Source: CAYMUN01 sp964393835 (GTDB taxonomy: Bacteria > Patescibacteriota > Saccharimonadia > Saccharimonadales > UBA4665). Taken from it: a stretch of 38,914 nucleotides of DNA. The notes under the pieces are model-generated. The model did no database searches. It was not told where the DNA came from and saw nothing but the letters and a program-made list of their open reading frames with translations. Location of the stretch: assembly GCA_964393835.1 (NCBI GenBank), contig CAYMUN010000010.1, positions 1 through 38,914 on the forward strand. The letters are read 5' to 3'. A program made the translations under genes and the position numbers. Shown one piece after another: positions 16,204 to 22,981 of the stretch (its first letter is position 1; every line of letters begins with the position of its first letter).

Positions 16204-16310
16204 CTTGTTACGACAAAACTCTCATGGTTAATTACTTCTCTTATCATACAAGAATGGCCGGTAAGCGTAAACAGATTGCCATATGCCCGGTTTTACAGCA
16301 TTATAGATAG

Positions 16311-17096
16311 GTGAGGATGCCCGTGAAACAGCAGAAACAAACATACCATCAACCGTCAGGATTACGACTAATCCGCTATAGTTTGCTTGCGGCTGTAGGA
16401 TTGCTGATCATGGTACCAGCCGTCGCCCTAGCCGCCCAATCGGCCTCTAATAATTACCAAGTCAACGAAGTTTTTTTTGGCAGCGGTGGCGAGCTGAACG
16501 CCTGTTCAACCAGCTATTGTTCTAAGCAGTCAGCCGGTGAGACAGTGGTCGGCAACACCAAGAGCGCCAACTTCCAGGCGAATGCCGGCTTTAACACCGA
16601 CCGCACGCCTTATATAGAATTTACCACTAGTAATACCAATGTTAACCTTGGCACCCTGCACGCCAACTCTACCGCCACTACGACTGCTAGCTTTACGGTG
16701 AAAGCTTATCTGGCCCAAGGCTATAGCGTGGTTAACGCTTCGGACGGCCCCGATAATAACGGCCACGAACTAGCGGCCATGGGCACGCTCGGCGCCGAAC
16801 CGTCAATGGCCGGGACGGAACAATTCGGAATAAACCTGCGAGCCAATACTAGCCCTACCACCTTTGGTGCTGATCCGATTCAGCTGCCTGACAATACCTT
16901 TGGTTTTGGCACGGTAGCGCTCGAGTACAATACCCCTGACAATTACCGGTACGTTAAAAATGACATCGTTGCCCGGTCAACCAAGAGCAGCAGTTATACT
17001 ACGTTTACTGTTTCCTATGTATTTAATGTCAGCAATGTTACCCCAGGCGGTAACTATGTTTTGCGCCATGTGCTGGTGGCGACCGGCACGTATTAA
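16311..17096 (+). CDS. exported beta-rich protein (261 aa)
   Basis: Secreted protein of unknown family. A basic N-terminus and signal peptide end near residue 42 (LLAAVGLLIMVPAVALAAQS). The mature part is Thr/Ser/Asn-rich and beta-predicted, with one close Cys pair (ACSTSYC) that may form a disulfide. The end, VSNVTPGGNYVLRHVLVATGTY, resembles the ends of the next two products (PAGIYTANMSMIATGTF and AAGVYVSTLTYICLASF), so the three look like a related exported family. The frame opens with GTG at 16311; ATG at 16317 is an equally good start, 10 nt after a TATAGA-like box. No membrane anchor is present. Confidence 0.75.
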   Translation: MRMPVKQQKQTYHQPSGLRLIRYSLLAAVGLLIMVPAVALAAQSASNNYQVNEVFFGSGGELNACSTSYCSKQSAGETVVGNTKSANFQANAGFNTDRTPYIEFTTSNTNVNLGTLHANSTATTTASFTVKAYLAQGYSVVNASDGPDNNGHELAAMGTLGAEPSMAGTEQFGINLRANTSPTTFGADPIQLPDNTFGFGTVALEYNTPDNYRYVKNDIVARSTKSSSYTTFTVSYVFNVSNVTPGGNYVLRHVLVATGTY

Positions 17097-17097
17097 A

Positions 17098-17174
17098 ACA
17101 GCTGAAGCTGTGGATAACTTACAGAATTTATTCAGCTTAAGCTTGTTGACTCAGCTTAAGCGTGATAACATTAT
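17098..17174 (+). promoter_or_regulatory. promoter with palindromic operator-like boxes
   Basis: TTGACT (17146-17151), 17 nt, CATTAT (17169-17174) forms a good promoter for the exported protein at 17226. Two copies of TCAGCTTAAGC (17132-17142 and 17151-17161) flank and overlap the -35 box; each contains the perfect palindrome GCTTAAGC, and they are 19 bp apart, close to two helical turns. A further palindrome, ACAGCTGAAGCTGT, lies at 17098-17111. This arrangement suggests a regulator binding as paired dimers. Confidence 0.5.
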
Positions 17175-17225
17175 CGGCGTACACTCTTAAACAAAAACTA
17201 CACCAGTGAAGAAGAATAACCAGCT

Positions 17226-18563
17226 ATGACCCATCGTCGTACGATTATCCAGCGAGTATCTTATGCTATGGCAGCTGCCTTGCTGCTATTAGTCACGTCG
17301 CCGTTAGTAGTACCTGGACGGGCTTCGGCCGCAACTTTCCAGATGTCATCCCGGAGTATTAAGCTGAGCGATTCTGGGGTGAGCGGTACCACGATTGCTA
17401 CTGGTGTCGGTAGCGGTACCGCGGTGACGTATCGTTTTACGTACACCCCTTTGGCTACCAGCTCTACGACCAAGAGTATCGTGATTGATTTTTGTGCCGA
17501 GAGTCCAATTATCGGGGATACTTGTAGCAACACGACCCCGACCGGCATGAGCACTACCGGGGCCACGGTCAGCCCGGTATCGGGTACGGTTGGTGCCTCA
17601 GGTTGGACTATTTCTACTCCTGTAGCCAATCGTATTAAGCTGGCCAGCGATGGCACAACCAACAGTATCGTACCCGGTACCCAGCAAGTATTTGACGTCG
17701 TAGGTATTACCAACCCCAGCACGCTCGGCACGTTTTATGCCCGTATGTATACCTATGCCAATAATACCTTTGGTACCTATGCTGACCCTGATCCTGCCGT
17801 AACTGCTCCAGGGCCCGGTAACTATATAGATTACGGCGGCATAGCTCTCAGTACCACTAATACGATTACCATTACGGCGCGTGTCCAGGAAACACTGACC
17901 TTTTGCGTTACAGCGGCCGATCCTACTACTTGGGTGGATTGTAGTGACGCGGCGGTAACAGCCGCCCCGCCGGCGGTGACATTAGGACACTTCAGCGGGC
18001 CGACGCGTATTCTTGACGCCCAGACAGTGGACAATAACACGCCGATTTATACCCAGTTGTCTACCAATGCCACCAGTGGAGCTATTATCAGGATACGTAA
18101 TAGTAACTTGACTTGTGGCGGCCTCAGTGCCGATGGTGGTACTACCTGTGCTATTCCAGCTCACAACGCTGGTAGTGGTGCTGGCCCGACTATCATGCAG
18201 ATTGGCCAGACCAGTGGTACGGCCTCGTTTGGTATGTTTGTCAGTAACAGCGGGCCTAACACCGGCGGCGTCGGCACGCTCACTCCTTCTACTGCTTACC
18301 ATAGTGATTCTCACTGTGGCGCCACCAGTGTGGTTTTCCCAACCTGTCCTAACACCGGCGGCGCCAGTGACTACTACTACGCTATGGATACCACCACGGC
18401 CAATAATAATACCATCGCGACCTTTGGTAGTGCCCTAGCATCCTCGACTGGCCCGCTCTATCGGATCGACAACCAGTATGTTTTTGCGGCTACCGCGTCA
18501 CTGACTACGCCAGCCGGTATCTATACCGCCAATATGAGCATGATTGCCACTGGCACGTTCTAG
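17226..18563 (+). CDS. exported beta-rich surface protein (445 aa)
   Basis: Signal peptide at residues 1-36 (AMAAALLLLVTSPLVVPGRASA). The mature protein starts FQMSSRSIKLSDSGVSGT and is very rich in Thr, Ser, Gly and Asn. A first domain (about 37-190) closely parallels the N-terminal domain of the next product: both have (S)xRS(I/M)xLSxxxVS, then VxIxFCxxxPxxGxxC, then VxGITNPSxxGxFYxRxxTYA. The C-terminal half has several Cys residues and ends in GIYTANMSMIATGTF. There is no C-terminal membrane helix. The start has a weak GAAGAAGAA purine stretch about 8 nt upstream. Function unknown; a WxL-like surface component is possible, given the DUF916-like neighbour. Confidence 0.78.
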   Translation: MTHRRTIIQRVSYAMAAALLLLVTSPLVVPGRASAATFQMSSRSIKLSDSGVSGTTIATGVGSGTAVTYRFTYTPLATSSTTKSIVIDFCAESPIIGDTCSNTTPTGMSTTGATVSPVSGTVGASGWTISTPVANRIKLASDGTTNSIVPGTQQVFDVVGITNPSTLGTFYARMYTYANNTFGTYADPDPAVTAPGPGNYIDYGGIALSTTNTITITARVQETLTFCVTAADPTTWVDCSDAAVTAAPPAVTLGHFSGPTRILDAQTVDNNTPIYTQLSTNATSGAIIRIRNSNLTCGGLSADGGTTCAIPAHNAGSGAGPTIMQIGQTSGTASFGMFVSNSGPNTGGVGTLTPSTAYHSDSHCGATSVVFPTCPNTGGASDYYYAMDTTTANNNTIATFGSALASSTGPLYRIDNQYVFAATASLTTPAGIYTANMSMIATGTF

Positions 18564-18570
18564 GACGTTT

Positions 18571-19614
18571 ATGAACGGCAAGCTGCTGGCACTGGTCGCG
18601 CTAGTAGTTTTTGGGGCCGGAATAATCGGCTACAACCTGCTGATGCCGGCATACGGAGCCCAACTCGGTAGCCGAAGCATGGTGTTAAGCAATAATGAGG
18701 TCAGCGCCAGCAGTGATTATCTCTTGTCATTTACGCTGAGTACTGCTGGTACGTTAGGGTCGGTAGCTATAGAATTTTGCTCTAATGACCCACTGGAAGG
18801 TACCGTCTGTGTACCCCCCAATGGTTTTGATGCCAGCGCGGCGGTGTTAGCCAGTCAGACCGGGCCGGGTGGATTTAGCATTAACGCAGCGGTAACTACG
18901 GCTAATAAGCTGGTGGTGAGCCGACCACCGGCGGTCACCGCGGCCATGCCGGTCAGTTATCATTTCACGGGTGTTACTAACCCGTCGGATGCTGGCCCCT
19001 TTTATGTCCGGGTATCAACCTATGCCACCGACGATGCCAGTGGTTTGTCGAGTGACTACGGCGGGATTGCTATTTCAATTAATGACAGCTTGGCTATCAG
19101 TGCGCTTGTTCCCCCTTACTTGACGTTTTGTACCGGTATCACTATCGGCGGCCTGAACTGCGCCAATGCTGTCGGGGATTACCTCGATCTGGGCGCGCTG
19201 TCCTCTAGGCGGGCTAGTAGCGGCACCTCCCAGATGTTAGTGGCTACTAACGCTGTCGACGGCTACTTTGTTAGTGTCCAGGGCACAACCATGACCAGTG
19301 GCAACAATATCATTGGGGCGCTGGCGGCAAATGATGTCTCACGTCCCGGCACTCCCCAGTTTGGGATGAACTTAACCGCTAATGTCGCCCCCGCAGTCGG
19401 CAGCAACCCGAGCGGCCCCGGCGTAGCGGCCCCGATGCCTAACTATAACCAGTCCAATAGCTACCGGTTCGTTAATGGGGAGACCTTGGTATCTAATGTA
19501 GTACCTGATGATGTCCGCCTGTATACCGCCAGTTATATTGTCAATATTCCGCCGGCTCAAGCCGCTGGAGTCTATGTTAGTACGTTGACCTATATCTGCC
19601 TGGCCAGCTTCTGA
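18571..19614 (+). CDS. exported beta-rich surface protein (347 aa), paralog of the preceding product
   Basis: N-terminal signal sequence (LLALVALVVFGAGIIGYNLLMPAYGA), then LGSRSMVLSNNEVSASSDYLLSF, matching the first domain of the preceding product, with the paired FCSNDPLEGTVC and YHFTGVTNPSDAGPFYVRVSTYA motifs. The C-terminus (PAQAAGVYVSTLTYICLASF) also matches. Mature sequence is Ser/Thr/Ala/Asn-rich. The ATG at 18571 is chosen because AGGA lies 5 nt upstream; an in-frame TTG at 18544 would overlap the previous gene. It begins 8 nt after that gene, so the two form an operon. Function unknown. Confidence 0.78.
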   Translation: MNGKLLALVALVVFGAGIIGYNLLMPAYGAQLGSRSMVLSNNEVSASSDYLLSFTLSTAGTLGSVAIEFCSNDPLEGTVCVPPNGFDASAAVLASQTGPGGFSINAAVTTANKLVVSRPPAVTAAMPVSYHFTGVTNPSDAGPFYVRVSTYATDDASGLSSDYGGIAISINDSLAISALVPPYLTFCTGITIGGLNCANAVGDYLDLGALSSRRASSGTSQMLVATNAVDGYFVSVQGTTMTSGNNIIGALAANDVSRPGTPQFGMNLTANVAPAVGSNPSGPGVAAPMPNYNQSNSYRFVNGETLVSNVVPDDVRLYTASYIVNIPPAQAAGVYVSTLTYICLASF

Positions 19615-19683
19615 GCGACTTGTACAGCGGCAGGCGGTTTGCTACTATAAACGATAAGAGGGAAGGAACATACAATAAGCAAC

Positions 19684-20676
19684 ATGGGGAAACGTAACCT
19701 TCGGCTGCTAGTAAGCTGTCTACTGATTATCGCGACTTTGGTGTCGGCGCATATGTCTTCCACTAGCGCGGCTACAAGTGGTGGTAATGGATTGCGCGTA
19801 TCACCAGTGCGTACCGATCTGATCGTTAACCCGGGCAAGACCCAGATTGTCCATATCAGCGTGACCAACGTCACGACCGCTCCGGCTACCTTGCAGACGA
19901 TTATCAATGACTTCACCGGCAACCCGGACGAGAGCGGCAACCCGGCAATTATCCTTGATCCTACTCAGTTTGCCTCGAGCCATAGCCTCAAACGCTTTGT
20001 GAGCCCGGTTGCTAACATCACCCTGCAAGCCGGTCAGCAAAAAGACGTTCCAATCGAGATCAAGATCCCGGCTAACGCCCCCGGCGGCGGCTACTTTGGT
20101 GCCATCCGTTTTGCTCCGGCGGTAAGCACTGTCAGTCCCGGCCAAAACGTCAGTCTAGCCGGTAGTGTCGGCTCGCTCATCCTGGTTAAAGTACCTGGTG
20201 ATACCAAGGAGCAGCTCAATATCGTCAGTTTTGACGCCCGGGTCAAAGACCGACCCAGCAGTTTCTTTACCAGCAACAAAAATATCACCGCGACCGTGCG
20301 CTTCCGAAACACTGGAAACCTGCAAGAGGCTCCTTTCGGCAAAATCCTGCTTAAAAATCGCAGCGGTAAGATCCTGGCATCATATGAGTTAAACACTGCT
20401 ACGCCACCCGGCAATGTCTTGCCGGATAGCATTCGTAAATTTTCGATATCGATTGATAAAGTCGGCAAAGTCGGTCAATTCAAATTAGAGGGTAACTTTG
20501 GTTACGGTAGCGGCGGGCAATTACTGAGTGCCAGCACGAGTTTTTATGTCGTGCCAAAATGGGCTATCCTGACATTTATTGGCGTAGTAGCGCTTATAAT
20601 ATTCCTAGTCCTTGGCCTGCCGCGGCTGATTAAAGCTTACAATCGCAGAATCCTACGTCGGGCCGGCCGGCGCTAG
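19684..20676 (+). CDS. DUF916-like membrane-anchored surface protein (330 aa)
   Basis: Signal peptide (about 1-31), then a domain (about 38-165) with the features of DUF916, found beside WxL surface proteins in Gram-positives: GLRVSPVRTDLIVNPGKTQIVHISVTN, VTLQAGQQ-type and IPANAPGGGYFGAIRF motifs. A second Ig-like region (180-285) precedes a C-terminal membrane helix (about 293-313) and a basic tail. It probably holds partner proteins at the cell surface. A strong AAGGA (19663-19667) lies 16 nt from the ATG but 7 nt from an in-frame ATA at 19675, so translation may begin at ATA, adding three residues. TATAAA near 19646 may be the -10 box. Confidence 0.78.
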   Translation: MGKRNLRLLVSCLLIIATLVSAHMSSTSAATSGGNGLRVSPVRTDLIVNPGKTQIVHISVTNVTTAPATLQTIINDFTGNPDESGNPAIILDPTQFASSHSLKRFVSPVANITLQAGQQKDVPIEIKIPANAPGGGYFGAIRFAPAVSTVSPGQNVSLAGSVGSLILVKVPGDTKEQLNIVSFDARVKDRPSSFFTSNKNITATVRFRNTGNLQEAPFGKILLKNRSGKILASYELNTATPPGNVLPDSIRKFSISIDKVGKVGQFKLEGNFGYGSGGQLLSASTSFYVVPKWAILTFIGVVALIIFLVLGLPRLIKAYNRRILRRAGRR

Positions 20677-20679
20677 ACC

Positions 20680-21579
20680 ATGAAACGGCTTGCTATGAGG
20701 TGGGCACTAATCCTGGTGGTTTGCAGTGGGCTACTGGCAGCCAGTTGGCCAGCGGGCCAGGCCCAGGCGGCCGGCGCGTTTCCAAACCAGACGGCGGCTG
20801 GCTCAATCGGTATCCAGGGTACGATTACTGCCACGCCGCCTACGCGAGCGGCAACAATTACTGTGCCGGGCACCGGCGCGGTGTTTACCAGTGTGCCCAT
20901 CACCGTAAGCGGGCTCTGTCCGAGCGGCGTGTTGGTTAAGCTGTTTGCTAATAACGTTTTTGTCGGTTCGGTTTTTTGCGCGACGGGCAGCTACTCGCTG
21001 CAGATTGACCTGTTTAGTGGTCAAAATGCCCTGGTAGCCCGCGTCTATGACGCGCTTGATCAGGCTGGCCCTGATTCCAACATCGTGATCGTCACTTTTA
21101 ATGACGGGCAATTCATCCAATTTGGCACGCATGTCCAGCTGAGTAGTGACTTTTCCCAGCGTGGCGCACTACCTGGCCAAGAACTGATCTGGCCGATTAC
21201 GGTCAGCGGCGGCACTGGCCCCTATGCCATCAGCATTGATTGGGGTGACGGCTCGCCGACTGACCTAATCAGCCAACTTAATCCCGGCAGTATTACCCTC
21301 AAGCATACGTATAAAAGTGCCGGGATTTACAAGGTTGTTATCAAAGCCACTGATAAAAATGGCGGCACCGCCTTTTTACAATTAGTCGCCCAAGCTAATG
21401 GAGCGACCCAAAACAACAGCAAAGGCGGCAATGACAGCTCCCTGGTACAGGTCAGGGTCTTGTGGTGGCCGGCGCTGCTTATGGTGCCGCTAATTTTCGC
21501 GGCTTTTTGGGTCGGCCGCCGCCATGAATTATTTTCTCTGCGCAAACAACTGGAAAAAAGCCGCGATCAACAGCGTTAA
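20680..21579 (+). CDS. PKD-domain membrane-anchored surface protein (299 aa)
   Basis: Signal peptide at 1-31 (ending AQAAGAFP), an Ig-like domain (about 50-145, VFTSVPITVSGLCPSGVLVKLFANN... SYSLQIDLFSGQNALVARVYD), a PKD domain (about 165-240, PYAISIDWGDGSPTDLIS... HTYKSAGIYKVVIKATD), then a membrane helix (about 258-276) and a basic cytoplasmic tail. The domain order and many motifs repeat in the protein at 24956-26086, so the two are paralogs. It follows the DUF916-like gene by 3 nt. Role inferred as cell-surface adhesion or scaffold. Confidence 0.85.
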   Translation: MKRLAMRWALILVVCSGLLAASWPAGQAQAAGAFPNQTAAGSIGIQGTITATPPTRAATITVPGTGAVFTSVPITVSGLCPSGVLVKLFANNVFVGSVFCATGSYSLQIDLFSGQNALVARVYDALDQAGPDSNIVIVTFNDGQFIQFGTHVQLSSDFSQRGALPGQELIWPITVSGGTGPYAISIDWGDGSPTDLISQLNPGSITLKHTYKSAGIYKVVIKATDKNGGTAFLQLVAQANGATQNNSKGGNDSSLVQVRVLWWPALLMVPLIFAAFWVGRRHELFSLRKQLEKSRDQQR

Positions 21580-21581
21580 TT

Positions 21582-21590
21582 TGGTAAAAT
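21582..21590 (+). promoter_or_regulatory. extended -10 promoter of mnmA
   Basis: TGG-TAAAAT ends 9 nt before the mnmA ATG and begins right after the upstream stop codon. No clear -35; the TG motif would compensate. Confidence 0.55.
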
Positions 21591-21599
21591 AAAAGACCT

Positions 21600-22643
21600 A
21601 TGGCCAAAAAAGTCTCTGTCGGCATGTCTGGTGGCGTTGATTCGTCCGTCACGGCCGCCCTACTCCAGCAGCAGGGCTATGACGTCACGGGCGTATACAT
21701 GAAAAACTGGAGCCAGGATCTACCCGGCTTAGTATGTCCGTGGCGCCAAGATTACCAGGATGCCAAACGGGTCGCTGTGCAATTAGGGATCAAGTTTAAG
21801 CTTTACGATTTTGAAACAGAATACCGCCATAAAGTAGTCGATTATATGGTGGCTGAATACCAAGCGGGCCGGACGCCAAACCCGGACATCATGTGCAATC
21901 AAGAGGTAAAGTTTAAACTGTTCTTGGAAACCGCGCTTGAAGATGGCGCCGACTATATCGCGACCGGTCACTACGCGCGGATCCAAGATGGTCAACTCCT
22001 GACCGGCCTCGACAAAAATAAAGACCAGTCCTACTTCCTCTATCGGGTCACCGCGGTGGCCCTCCAAAAAAGCCTGATGCCGATCGGCGAACTGGAAAAG
22101 CCACAAGTCCGTCGGATTGCCAAAAAACTGGGCTTAGCTACCGCCGCTAAAAAAGATAGCCAGGGTATTTGTTTTGTCGGTAAAGTCGGCATCAAAGATT
22201 TTTTGCTCCATGAATTAGGTTCTCAGACGCCGGGCCCCATCGTTGACAGCCAGGGCAGGGAAATCGGCCAACATGACGGTGCCCTGTTTTATACTATCGG
22301 CCAGCGCCACGGCTTGGATGTCGGCGGCGGCTTGCCTTATTACGTCGCGCGCAAAGATATGCAAACTAACACGGTCTACGTCACCACCAACCTTGATGAC
22401 AAGAGCCTTTGGTCAAAAGAAATCAAGTTGCAAGACCTGCACTGGATCAACGATCCACCGGTCAAAGACCAAAAATACCAAGCTCGTCTGCGTTACCGTG
22501 GCCCTTTAGTGGAGTGTACATTAAACTGTACACCAGAGTGTACACTATTAAAACTCCAGCATGCGCAGCGCGGCCTGGCGGCCGGCCAATCAGCTGTTAT
22601 ATATGACGGTGACCGTGTGCTAGGCGGCGGGATTCTGGCCTAA
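21600..22643 (+). CDS. mnmA: tRNA-specific 2-thiouridylase MnmA
   Basis: Puts the 2-thio group on wobble uridine 34 of Lys, Glu and Gln tRNAs, using ATP and sulfur relayed from a cysteine desulfurase. The PP-loop GMSGGVDSS (8-16), the first catalytic Cys in NPDIMCNQEVKF (about 95-106) and the second in GICFVGKVG (about 193-201) are present, and length (347) is normal. The C-terminal barrel carries an odd threefold xCTx repeat (ECTLNCTPECTL) coded by three 12-bp units at 22513-22548. The desulfurase at 7752-8903 is a plausible sulfur donor. The 3' end overlaps the convergent gene by 24 nt. Confidence 0.96.
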   Translation: MAKKVSVGMSGGVDSSVTAALLQQQGYDVTGVYMKNWSQDLPGLVCPWRQDYQDAKRVAVQLGIKFKLYDFETEYRHKVVDYMVAEYQAGRTPNPDIMCNQEVKFKLFLETALEDGADYIATGHYARIQDGQLLTGLDKNKDQSYFLYRVTAVALQKSLMPIGELEKPQVRRIAKKLGLATAAKKDSQGICFVGKVGIKDFLLHELGSQTPGPIVDSQGREIGQHDGALFYTIGQRHGLDVGGGLPYYVARKDMQTNTVYVTTNLDDKSLWSKEIKLQDLHWINDPPVKDQKYQARLRYRGPLVECTLNCTPECTLLKLQHAQRGLAAGQSAVIYDGDRVLGGGILA

Positions 22644-22916
22644 AGCTACAGCGCCGGTCAATTGTGCGATTGCTCCCAGGGCCTGAGCCCTAACGTCTTC
22701 AAACCTGGCATTACCTGCAGCCGGTAAGAGCCCGGCACTTCTCAGGGCAGCCATAGTATTACGGGCGCTATGACGCGGATTCTGAAAGTCTAAGTTTGAT
22801 AAAATAATAGCGGCAGCCTGCAGGCCTTCGGCTGAAGCACACTCTTGTTCGTTCAAACCCGTTATCGGATCAGCATACGGGTCACTAAATTCCAATACAT
22901 CGGGTAAATTTGCCAT
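22620..22916 (-). CDS. hypothetical protein (98 aa)
   Basis: No family recognised. Soluble, acidic start (MANLPDVLEFSDPYADPITGLNEQE), then helical Ala-rich sequence with RHSARNTMAALRSAGLLPAAG and an Ala/Leu-rich end. The start is placed at 22916 because a consensus promoter lies just upstream; an in-frame ATG at 22961 would lie upstream of the -35 box and is rejected, although the extra residues would look like a signal sequence. The style resembles the 106-residue protein at 36423-36743 (Ala-rich, ~100 aa), without clear homology. Confidence 0.65.
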   Translation of the reverse strand: MANLPDVLEFSDPYADPITGLNEQECASAEGLQAAAIILSNLDFQNPRHSARNTMAALRSAGLLPAAGNARFEDVRAQALGAIAQLTGAVALGQNPAA

Positions 22917-22926
22917 AGTGCATAGG

Positions 22927-22955
22927 ATTGTACAACCAAGCAGACATAATGTCAA
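22927..22955 (-). promoter_or_regulatory. consensus promoter of the 98-aa gene
   Basis: Minus strand TTGACA (22955-22950), 17 nt, TACAAT (22932-22927), then 10 nt to the ATG at 22916. The predicted 5' leader is only about 3 nt. Confidence 0.85.
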
Positions 22956-22966
22956 GACCACATTTC

Positions 22967-22975
22967 TGTTACAAT
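22967..22975 (+). promoter_or_regulatory. extended -10 promoter of alaS
   Basis: TGT-TACAAT ends 6 nt before the alaS ATG at 22982. No good -35 at 16-18 bp, and that region overlaps the -35 of the divergent promoter. Confidence 0.65.
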
Positions 22976-22981
22976 AATTCC

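Noticed and set aside
17109..17117. Exact match to the DnaA box (TGTGGATAA) near a promoter
   Set aside because: Only one copy was seen, with no AT-rich unwinding region or dnaA/dnaN genes; a single 9-mer match in about 39 kb on two strands is not surprising.
22917..22961. N-terminal extension of the 98-aa protein resembling a signal peptide (start at 22961)
   Set aside because: That start lies upstream of the -35 box of a consensus promoter, so it would not be transcribed from it.
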